This document shows, piece after piece, positions 1 through 9,633 of a DNA stretch of 64,000 nucleotides (positions are counted from its first letter, which is position 1; every line of letters starts with the position of its first letter). The position numbers and the translations under genes are program-made. A model generated the notes under the pieces. That model saw nothing but the letters and a program-made list of their open reading frames with translations. It made no database searches and was not told the DNA's origin. Source of the DNA: Episyrphus balteatus (taxonomy: Eukaryota; Arthropoda; Insecta; Diptera; Syrphidae); contig NC_079136.1 in the NCBI RefSeq assembly GCF_945859705.1, positions 85,436,867 through 85,500,866 of the forward strand, given 5' to 3'.

Positions 1-939
1 ATTATAGATGTTTTGAAGTAAAACCAACATGGTTTCCACCATATCATATTATAGAGGAGAGTTTAAAATTTTATTTTTAGGACCAAAATTAACGGTACTT
101 GCCAAAAAATGGAAAAGCTTGGTTTTCTCAAACGGCTATAACGATTTTGATTAAAAGAATAAATACACTGTGGCTAATGAGGTTTATTTGTTTTAGAAAA
201 AAATATTATAACGGTAGAACCTGGTTGTTGACTATCTCGTAAACCATTTTATTTCAGATTTCATTTAAACTATTAAGCAAAAAAACAAAATTTTAAAATA
301 TTTTCTCGGGGAATTGAAACATCAAAAACTTCATATTTTTATGTTCCTTGGAAAATGCTAAAAAAAATAACTTCTTTACTTTTTAGGCGCGATTTATTTT
401 GAAACTCTTGATACCATATTTGGTAATAGATATCCTCACATACTTGATTTGGACCACCTGACACTTTTTAGCTCTTTTTCGTGTCTTATATGCAAAAAAC
501 ATATTAGGTATATTGTTCAAACATATTAAAATGGACTGTTTTTTAAGTTCCGTGACTTGACTTTGAATTTAAAATATATTCAAATTAAAATATATGTATT
601 TCAAATTATTGTAATTTTGTTTCAAAACATTTCGTTTATATTTACTGCTATTTAAATTCAGAATAGAAAAAAATTTTATATATTACAGAATTACAGTACA
701 TACAAAATAAAATAGCATTTCATTTATACAAAGAACTTTTTTTTATAGAAATGTTTGAAAAATAAATAATTTTTTTTCAATGTTTTATACATTTTAATAA
801 ACTTTATTTACGAATGCAAAGCTTATGTAGGTTTATGTTAAGCATCTTTGTAAATCGCAAATAAAAATGGTGGTTGTGGTAAAAGTGTGAAAAAATACTT
901 TACCAGCTATTCTCATATCTACCAAAAACACAGAAAAAA
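1..939. other. Gene-free AT-rich repeat-like DNA
   Basis: No gene is visible. Positions about 121-160 carry the motif AACGGCTATAACGATTTTGA, which recurs with small changes near 22600, 28945, 29345 and inside the three copies of repeat B, so this stretch is probably an eroded interspersed repeat. The rest is AT-rich with A and T runs and no recognisable ends. Confidence 0.5.
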
Positions 940-1050
940 TCAGGATATGGGTCAAAATCATGGAGGTGGAAAAATTGGTGTCCAGGCATTTTTTTAAACC
1001 AAAACAACATTAAACTAAAAGTTTTTTCTCATTTACCGATTCAAATAGTA

Positions 1051-2030
1051 GGGGAGAGTGGGGCTAAATGTAACAGGGGTAAGAATTAACAGCTAAAAAA
1101 AGCGATGTTCCTTTCAATATTAAGAAACGCGTAAAGGAGAAAAATGCTCAATTTTTGCATATCTACCGGCACATTTTCTTCAGATGAAGATTAGACGACA
1201 GGGTGAGAAGTTACACTAGTGGTGCCCAAAAAATGCATGTTTGTAACTTTTTTTTTAATTTTATTTTTGGTCTACCTCTTTACCCGAAAAAGATAGAGTG
1301 CTAAGTGTTTTTTTGTTATATGCAACTGTGTTTTGGCTCAAATTGCGTGTATATGTTATGTCTATATCAGTTTCGCTTTTTTTTTTAAATTGATTTTATG
1401 TGCCAAATTTCATGCTGGGGCTAGTTGTAACATTTTTCTGGGGCAAGTTGTACCATGTAAAAACCTACCTATACTGAAAAATTGTTTACCTAATATAATT
1501 AACAACCCTGAATATGAATGCTTGTAATTGAATTTATATTTATTTTGAAATTGGAAACACATTTTTGAACCACCACTTGAATTCATAAAGCTTATAAAAC
1601 AATTTATGAATTCGAATAACTTTTATTTAAGACTACTGTCAAATTTTCTCTGGAAATCTTGGATTTGCTCCACTTTTTACAAATTTGCACCAAAATTTCA
1701 TGACTGAGGTTTGTTTTTATTGTTATTAATTAAAAATATATAAATATAAACAAATAAAGGTATTTTGCTCTTATTTTTAGTTCTTGGTACAACCTACCCC
1801 GGTATGTGTTACACTTTGCCCCGTATGTGGGGTAAGTTGAAACAACACGATTTTTTTTTTGGAAGCTTTATTTTTCAACATTACCGTTATGTTTTGCTAA
1901 ATTTTTATGATGGATCTTGGAGCTAAAACATGGGTCTTTAATTTAAAAAAGGTCTGGTTGACCCACTTTCAAATTTGTAGGAGAACCATCGATTTTAGAA
2001 AAAAGTGTTACATTTGGCCCCACTCTCCCC
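1051..2030. mobile_element. 980-bp terminal-inverted-repeat element with TA target duplication
   Basis: The ends are GGGGAGAGTGGGGCTAAATG and its near-exact inverse (about 24 of 25 matching), flanked by TA at 1049-1050 and 2031-2032. The second copy of repeat F shows the uninterrupted site: AAATAGTAGGTATGAATATA, joined across the element with one TA, aligns with AAATAGCATCTACGAATATA near 58926. This directly supports insertion at a TA dinucleotide. The interior holds further GGGGCAAGTTGTA-like blocks in both orientations (about 1413-1458 and 1786-1848) but no transposase. TA duplication suggests the Tc1/mariner superfamily by established knowledge, but the G-rich end is not diagnostic. Related solo ends occur at 42606-42624 and about 51380-51402. 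Confidence 0.85.
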
Positions 2031-2580
2031 TAGGTATGAATATAAATGTTTCCTTTTCTTTTTTATTTCATCTAATATACTCAAAAATAGCGTTCCCGGA
2101 CATGTCTACAATTTAAAAACTGAAATTCAAATGGCTTTAAGACCCGTTTTTTTTTTTTCTTTTCGTAACAACACTCTTATGCACAATACTCTTTATTAAA
2201 TTGTACATCTCTTACAAAAAAAATTAAATTGTGTTATTTTGTATACACTAATAAAAGTTGTCCCAAGAAAAATGACGCATGGTACCTACCAAAATTTCTT
2301 TAGGTCTCAATGTTTTAATCATCTAACTTTCAAATGGTGCTGGAAGCATTTTTTAAAGTTGATTATATTTAGATTCATCATTCCACATCTTTTTTATGGA
2401 TTAATATATTTAATATGTATGTTTTAAGTTGGTTTTAGTTTCATTCCGGGAACGCTTTTAGAATATGAATAAATACGGTGGTCTTACATACAAAATTCTG
2501 TATTTTTTTGGTATTTTTAGTCAGTATCCTATCTTAGTATGGTTGTAGTAGTACACACTTTAACAAAAAAGTTAACAATG

Positions 2581-4341
2581 ATTTTACGTGATAACGTCGT
2601 CAGGAAACAGGTTGAAGCGTTTACTTTTTTCAAACAATCATAATTTACAAGAAAAAGCTAAAAAAAATACCTTTTTTATTTTCTCATTAGGTATAATAAT
2701 TTTTTTATTTAAAAAGCTTACAAAAAAAAATTATGCAATTTAAAAGCCAAGTATTTCTTCTTAAGAATAAAACCATTTTTAAATTTTTACAATGCGCAAA
2801 AAGGATAAAAATAATTTATTGAAAACAATCATTTTCATCAAAAAAAGCAAATAAAAACATGAATTTTTATCTTCTCACGTCATTAATTAAATTTTTTTTT
2901 CCAACATCCTATAAAAAATTGTATACCAACTGAAAGCTTATTGTCTTAGCTCAAAATATATATATTTATCAGGTCTAGGAGACATCTACAAAAAGAGCTA
3001 GAATTTTTTAAACTCGATCAAATTTCATTTTAAAAAGCAAAAAAAAACATTTATTTTTATGTTCTCAGGCTATGGAATCAATTTTTTTGTTTGACAACCT
3101 ATCAAAAATATATACCATGTGAAAGCTTATTATTTCACTTTTCATTTGACGTATCAATCTCATTTCAAAGATGCCTAGCCTACAAGAGAAGTGAGAATTT
3201 TTTAAAGTCAACCATGTCGAATTTCCAGACTGAGATTACGGTACTTCCTACACTGGTGGCTGTTCGGGGGCAACAGGTCTCCACTGGTGTTTTGAGGTTT
3301 TTCGCAAGTTTCTTGAATTAACATTGTGTAGCTTGTAGTTAGTCTACCGTTATGTGTTATACCAAATAAAAGGTAATTGTATCAGGATGCTCATAAAAGT
3401 TTATTAAAATTTCTTCAAAAGTTATAACCTCTTGAATTCTAAAATTTTATTTTAGCGTTATCTCAAAATTGTGTTTACGAAAATGATTGAAACTTCGCAC
3501 ACATATAGTCGTGGTCAAGGTCTATCATTACTAAATATACTTTACCTCTATCTATTAAAGAAAAAAAGATAAAAATAAAAAACGATGAAAATCGGTTAAA
3601 AACGGTCAAAAAACGTGTTTTTTAAAAACTTGTTTCTTCCGTTTTTCAGTCAAAACTCACTAAACGATTCCAAGTTTTTGCACATGTATGCATAAGGCCA
3701 CAACCTATATGTCCTATAAGTTTGAGATAAAAATCAAAAATTACCCAAAAATACCCCTAAAAACAAGGTTTTTTTTTTCAAAAATTCATATTTCGAAACG
3801 CAGAGTGTTGGAAAAAAATCCGTATTAGACGCTTAATTTTTTTTTTTCCTTCATCTTTCACCTGGCACCTTTAGAATTGTCAAAAAAATTTCCCCTACCC
3901 AAAATCATCATTTTGTCATAGCCCCAACACGTGTACAAAGTTCAAACAAAACGTTATAGCTTAGTTGCAAAATTTTTTAGATTTTTTTTAAAATGCAGTT
4001 ATTCTTAAATTAATCTCATCTATCTATAGCAAAAAAAATCAACTCTCTGCAACTTCGCGTTTAGATTTTAGCCCAAACTTCATCTTTTCGTTTTATCCCT
4101 GTTTACCCTATTAAATGACGGAATTTTCAAAAATCCTTCATTTGGATTAAGCTTTAGGTTATTATCTTTCAAATTAGCTATAGAAGATTTTTGTATCTCT
4201 AATAATTTTTTTTTTTTTAATTTTGAATTTAAATTTTTGCCGCACTGCGAAAGTGCGAGAGTGGAACGTGAGAAAATGGTGTCACTTTTTTGTGGTGGCT
4301 GCCATGGTTCATCGATTTATAGGTAGTTATCACGTCAAAAT
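2581..4341 (+). mobile_element. Repeat A, copy 1, inserted in repeat F
   Basis: This block is missing from the second repeat F. It is related to inverted copies at 24472-25945 and 30415-31245 and to fragments at 41200-41590 and 63808-64000. It begins ATTTTACGTGATAACGTCGT and ends TTATCACGTCAAAAT, so a short imperfect terminal inverted repeat (ATTTT-ACGTGATAAC) is possible. Between about 2880 and 3260 it contains related modules of roughly 190 bp, each with AAAGCTTATTATTTCAC-like and GACATCTACAAAAAGAGCTA-like segments. The 3' half has CATCCTGATACAATTACC-type sequence in all complete copies. It has no coding capacity; the class is unknown. Confidence 0.75.
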
Positions 4342-4665
4342 AAAAGAAAAAAACTTGCATAAAAGCATTTTTTTTTTGTACAAATGGGTCTCTGAACCAA
4401 GAAATAAAGCTATATTTGATTTTTTTAAGACCCTACTATCCTAATATAATGGTACATCATTCACATTGACACTATTTCTAGATCCGGTTTGAAGAGATCA
4501 CCACCATTTCGAGGAACGGTTTTCTAGTACCTAATAATTTTTGGAGTTTAACGGTTAATTGAAAAATATACATTTTTGTGCTCTGCCCGTTCATGAACCG
4601 ACAAATTATGTCTAAAGCGAACATTTAAGTACGAAATTTCTTTCATAAAAGAAAGTTGATCTTTA

Positions 4666-6540
4666 AAAATTCGATCCTCGAAATTTCTCACCTCCATTAA
4701 TTTTACCCATATGTTAACTTTTCTCGAAATAATTGATTTTTCAAAAAAAATTTGTATGCTAAGTTTATTTTTATTTTTTACATCTCATCGCACTTTTTAA
4801 ACTCTCAGATTTTTAAAATCAATCTGAAAAAGTATCAGCTTTAATTACTTTTTACATTTAACAATTTTAACCAATTTGAGTCTGATCTGCACAAATATAC
4901 TATCTAATCCAGTTTGTATTTTTTTTTTTTCAATCCCGAATCACCCTGTGTATTTTTCCATATCAACTTATTTTCTTACTACGGCACATTATGTTAATGC
5001 TTTGGAATTTTTATATGCATGGTGTGTATCTTCGGTATGTATCTTTATAGGTATGTGTCTTCATTTAAACAACATCCATCCATCTATGGTATACCCTGAG
5101 GATAAGTGTCAGTGCGAGCAGTTGTAGGTCGCAGTGGGTGGCAAGTAGGTGGTTTTGGTATTAATTTCCAAAAGGATATTATTTTAGAAGGATTTCTAGC
5201 TGGTGCTTTTCAGAGAGTTGTTTTTTTTTCTTCTATGAGGATATAATTCAGCATCCCCAGTTAAAGGAAAAATAAAAAATATATATATATATATATAAAT
5301 AAAGTAGGTATGGTTTTGTTTCTTTAGGAAAAAATCAGAAAGAGTATTTTTATTTTGTTTTTGTTTGTTTTTATATTTTTTTTTTATTGCACATCCCTCT
5401 TGACACGATGCAATCGTTGAAAAATGTCAAATTCTTAGAAAATATTATTCAAGATGGAACTTAAATAAATTTTCGTTTGGAAATTTTTTAAGGAATGAAA
5501 AACCTTGGGATAAGTAGAGGACCATCACACTGAAGAGCCATCTGACTTGTCGTCAACGCTTTATGTTTATGTTGACTTATATTAATTGAATTTTAACAAC
5601 TGGCAGTTAGGTTCTCCTTAAAGACTTTGAAAAATAGCTACATTTCTGAAATGAGTAAGAACTTAAGGATGGCATGTGGGTAGAGAATACATAAATGTAT
5701 ATGTATTTAAAAGTAGACTAAGTGATGCAATAAGTGGCAAATAGAAGACATAATGGGGACTTGAGTTTTGTGTTGATGATGAAAAATGCAACAATTTTCT
5801 ATCATCTAGCTTTGAATTCAAAATCTCTGAGAGAATAATTGAATGTATTTTACGTGTAGGTACATTCAATTTTCTAAAAATTCCTCAAGGTCAAACTGCT
5901 TGTCATATAATATTTTATTAATGTTTTTGTATGCGTTGTTAAATATTGAAGTTAATTTAAAATTCATTAATGGCTTTTTATGCTTTGTTTGTGCAGCCCT
6001 GGGGCCTGTAATATATTTATTCGATAAGGAAGATTTAAACAAATAAATCACTTTTCCTACTGGACTTGTTGTTTTGTGATAAAGGTCAATTAAAAGGTTA
6101 ATATTAATCTTGTTGAACAATCGTATGATCCTAAACTTATTTGTTGTGTTGAAGGTTATACAAAAAAAAAATTGTTGAAAGGTCATTTTAGGTGTATGGT
6201 GTGTCTCAAGCTTTTGAAAATGTATGGCACGAAGGCTTCAAATTAAAATTAAGACATGTTCTGCCTGAAAGATTCTATTCCAATCTTTGAGAAGATCTAG
6301 AGAATAGAAACTAGGTATACTTTTGAAAATAGAAGCTGAGGTCTTTTGACGAGAAAAATCAAGTGCGTTTCGTTGCAGTGAACCACATCTTTGGGTTTTT
6401 TAATTCATTTGATTTCATTTTTAATTTCTTTATTTTTATCTACATTTAAATTTTAACGTCGTCCGATATTATATTTGAAATCGCCATTAAAAACAATAAA
6501 TCTTTCTAATTGCAAGCTAATTTTAAAACTTACCGCTTTA
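4666..6540. other. Gene-free stretch with an AT microsatellite
   Basis: No exon, RNA gene or element with clear ends is visible. An (AT)n run lies at 5279-5297. A short inverted repeat, AATTGAATGTA and TACATTCAATT, lies at 5838-5872. Sequence around 4980-5150 is less repetitive than its neighbours but has no sustained open frame. Confidence 0.5.
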
Positions 6541-6678
6541 AGGTCCAATTTATTCACACTCCATTAAATTTAAAGTCGCCATTAAAAAAGGGAAATTTTA
6601 AAATTTGTATGCTATTTGACAGTTTTATAATTTTTAATGGAGCCTTTAAAAATAATGGAGAGTGAATAAATTGGGCCT
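6541..6678. mobile_element. 138-bp palindromic MITE-like element
   Basis: AGGTCCAATTTATTCACACT at the left matches, inverted, AGTGAATAAATTGGGCCT at the right, giving about 24 of 26 matching terminal bases. A third block of the same kind (TTGGAGTGTGAATAAAT) follows at about 6699-6715 outside the right end. A related segment with CCATTAAA-TT-GTCGCCATT occurs at about 45540-45570. No target duplication is clear. Confidence 0.55.
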
Positions 6679-8210
6679 AAATGGCAACTTTAAATTTATT
6701 GGAGTGTGAATAAATGGAAGTCTGATTAGCTAAATATTTTGTTTTTGTTTGTATACCTAATGCTATTGTGGAAAGCTATTTGAAATTTATTTGAAAAAAT
6801 TTTTGCTCGGGACTAGGGATAGTCTCACATATCTATGAGTATGCATTTGTCAGTCTTCATAGAATTTTTTGGAGATTTTAAAACCTGCCCACGGACAAAA
6901 TAGAATTCGTTCCATAAATGGGTTCACCTTTTCTTCACTTTCATAAAAACTGTGTTTCTCGTTCCACCTGTTGTTTAAAATGAAACCACTACTTAACTCG
7001 ACAACCCATCCGCTATACTTTACGTAAAAGACTCCCTAATTAGCCACAGCCCCAAACAAGTCAACACCCTACAAAGTTAAAGTAGTGCTCCATATAGTCT
7101 GAGATCCGTTTGGGTCACACAAACTTGCTCTTATGTTAATTTTTTTTAAGAAGTTTTAAAATAAAAAACTAAAAAAAAAAAATATAAAATTGTGTTTAAA
7201 GTTTTTATTAAGCACAGTTCATTTTCATTTGTCATTCATTCATTGGTCCGTTTTCAAAATATTTTTTTTTTCAAAAACAAAAAATCTACCTTTTTTTTAA
7301 ATCCGAAAATTAATTTTTTTTTTTTTTAATTTTCATTATTTTAACATTCAAGTTAATAACACGTTCTTGTACATAAATTTTAATTGAAATTGATCATGAT
7401 GTTTTTTGGGAAAGTTAGATATCAAGAAAAAGGTTCTATTAAGAAATGTTTTTTTTTTTAATTTCAAGAGTTCGATCTTATTTGCCATGTTACATGTACC
7501 TACTTTTTTAATCAAAATCTTTGGAGCTATTTTTCAGTAAAAAAAAAACCTTTTCTATTTTGGTCATAGGGAAAGTACCGTTAATTTTAATCCAAAAAAA
7601 ATTAAGTTTCCCCTCTAGGGAATCGCATGACATTGAGTATCAGAAAAAACATAGGTTATCTATTTTCATCCTTCCCTTATGTAACACATCACCAAAATTA
7701 GCATGAAATAACATTAAAAACTCTAAAATAAAATCCTGACTATCACGATTCTGAGCCTGTGTAACTTGCCGTAGAGCAAACAACTGGCCACTCCCTCTCA
7801 TTGAGTCTCTTAATTAAAATCATGTAGCTGTCTTACTTTCTTAATTTCGACGATTTTCGTTACATTAAAAACTTAAATAAAATACTTTTTTGGACTTTTG
7901 AAAACGTTTTAGTTTTTTTCATCCGAAAAATAATTTTTTTAAAAACAAGAAAAAAGTTTCAATGAATTTTCTTGGAACTTTTTTATTTTTTAAGTGTGGA
8001 TTAATAAATCATTTTTTGATATACCAACTTTTTTTTGAAGAATGTTTAAATTAATTCTCTTTAGGTTTCAAACATTATTTAAATTTGTTTTCTAAAAGTT
8101 TGTATTTATAAAAACAAAAAAATAAATGATATACCTCCTTGTTCGGTTGTCAAAATCTTCAACTTTTAATAAAAAGGCAAGAAGTGCGTACGCCCCAATC
8201 ATGAGACATA
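6679..8210. other. Gene-free AT-rich stretch
   Basis: No supported gene or element. The stretch is dominated by A and T homopolymers, with a few less biased segments (about 6880-7140 and 7740-7830) that show no long open frame and no splice-site context I would trust. Confidence 0.45.
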
Positions 8211-8813
8211 CAGTGGTGCTAAAATAATTAGAAACGTTCTCCTTTGTTTACAAAATGTTGTTTTTTTCTTACTATAAATACAAAATATTTAACAAATTTT
8301 TAGCAAACATGAGTGATGATACAATCCTTGTAACATTTTATTAAAAAAATTTTAGAATTTATCCAACAAAAGAAAAATATTGCAAAAAATCTAAAATATA
8401 GTCCAATTTTGTCTGGAAATATAATGAGAAACACTGAGGAAAAATTACTAAGAAATATCCTGTTTTTGATTTTTAGCATTTACATTTGCCAAACTTGGTC
8501 AATTAATTAAACGTACAATTAATAAAAAGGACTATCAAGAACTAATTTCTATTAGTTGGTTAATGTGGTTGCAGTCCTCGAAAAATGCCACATGTTCCAA
8601 AAAAATAATAAAACGTCATTAACAATATTCCTGACACACCCACCCCTTATTTTTTTAGAAAAAGAAGGTGCAATAAAGAGGAGATCCTTAGTAAAACATC
8701 AAGCTCTTCAAATACCTCTGTTAAAAAATATTTCTAATATTTTTTATTCATATTAAGAACATACAAACACTTTGAAAAGTAAGAGCGTGTTTCTAATTAT
8801 TTTTCCACCACTG
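8211..8813. mobile_element. 603-bp nonautonomous Tc1/mariner-like element
   Basis: The left end CAGTGGTGCTAAAATAATTA and the inverse of the right end CAGTGGTGGAAAAATAATTA match, continuing through GAAAC. The element is flanked by TA at 8209-8210 and 8814-8815. TIRs beginning CAGTG and TA duplications are typical of Tc1/mariner elements. The interior (open frame 8556-8756, + strand) has no recognisable transposase motif, so it is probably an internally deleted, decayed copy. Confidence 0.75.
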
Positions 8814-8933
8814 TATAATGCTAATATCATAAAGTTCAGAAGTCTTAAGATACGAGTCGACTATACCATAGATTAACTTACTACATTTAATTCATTTGAT
8901 TTACTATTTAGTCGTGTGTTTTTGGTGATCACG

Positions 8934-8995
8934 GGGGCGTATGCGTAACATTTTTTTTTAAAGAAAAATTTAAACTGTTTGACTGCTAACCAAAT
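8934..8995 (+). repeat. Repeat E module, copy 1
   Basis: GGCGTATGCGTAACATTTTT followed by AAAGAAAAATTTAAACTG is shared with 45618-45680 and, in shorter form, with 34900-34940, 57632-57665 and (inverted) 15018-15077. Probably one end of an unrecognised interspersed element. Confidence 0.5.
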
Positions 8996-9456
8996 AATCT
9001 TACCAATTTGTTATTATTTTAAATAATCTATCGAATGATCTTCATTATTAATGAAGAAAAAATAACAAAAATAATAAAAAAAATTATTAAAATTACATAT
9101 TTTTATTTTTACTGAATGATCTTCATTATTGTTCGTTAAACATTGTTAACGATTTATTTTAACGATATTTTTATTGAACAGTTATTAGGTATATATATAC
9201 CTAGAATTTACTTAAAGCTAGTTATCTTAAAATGTGCATTGATTATATTAGTAATATGTTGGCACAAAAGGGGCCTAACGTTTTTATATTGGTTTTTTTT
9301 TTTTTTTTTAAGCTAAATTTTTACAGTTAACTGTCATTGTGTTTGTTTTAAATATTAATTCTGTTAAAAGCTTCTTAACTCAGGGTTTTGAAGTCCGGTT
9401 GTCATTGTGAAGGTTGGATTAGGGAGAGGTGCGGCTTTTAGCCACGATAGTGAGCT

Positions 9457-9633
9457 GACCCAGGATCAGTGCAGAAGGGGATGTTCTCTTCGCCGTTGGT
9501 TGATATCAAATCCTCATCTAAAAGTTCCCTAGTTTCTATGTAAGTACCGCTGGAAGCTAAGGAACTTTTCAATGAGGATTTGATATCAACCAACGACGAA
9601 GAGAACATCCTTTTCTACGCTGATCCTGGGTTA
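9457..9633. ncRNA. Long hairpin with coding-like arms (candidate hpRNA locus)
   Basis: Positions 9457-9538 and 9551-9633 form inverted arms of about 82 bp separated by a 12-nt loop, with roughly 11 mismatches, mostly transitions. Base composition is much less AT-biased than the surroundings. Read on the + strand, the right arm encodes KELFNEDLISTNDEENILFY; the inverse of the left arm encodes ELLDEDLISTNGEENIPF in the equivalent frame. Both arms therefore look like two copies of the same coding segment placed head to head. In flies, long inverted repeats with homology to coding genes can yield endogenous siRNAs (hairpin RNA loci). That is inference here: no promoter or transcript is visible and the source protein is not recognised. 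Alternatives are a decayed foldback element or a simple inverted duplication of an exon. Confidence 0.45.

Larger units (their letters stand above)
940..4665 (+). mobile_element. Interspersed repeat F, copy 1, split by two insertions
   Basis: Segments 940-1050, 2031-2580 and 4342-4665 align in order and orientation with 58828-59116, 59956-60545 and 60560-60838. Shared landmarks are CCAGGCATTTTTTTAAA, GCGTTCCCGGACATGTC, CATTCCGGGAACGCTTTTAG and GAGATCACCACCATTTCGAG. The intervening blocks 1051-2030 and 2581-4341 are absent from the second copy and are therefore insertions. No terminal repeat, transposase or reverse transcriptase is visible in F, so its class is unknown; it may be a nonautonomous DNA element or an old dispersed duplication. 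Its outer limits are only where similarity fades. Confidence 0.75.

Noticed and set aside
5866..6186. 106-codon minus-strand frame
   Set aside because: AT-rich, no domain, overlaps a + strand frame, no splice or promoter context.
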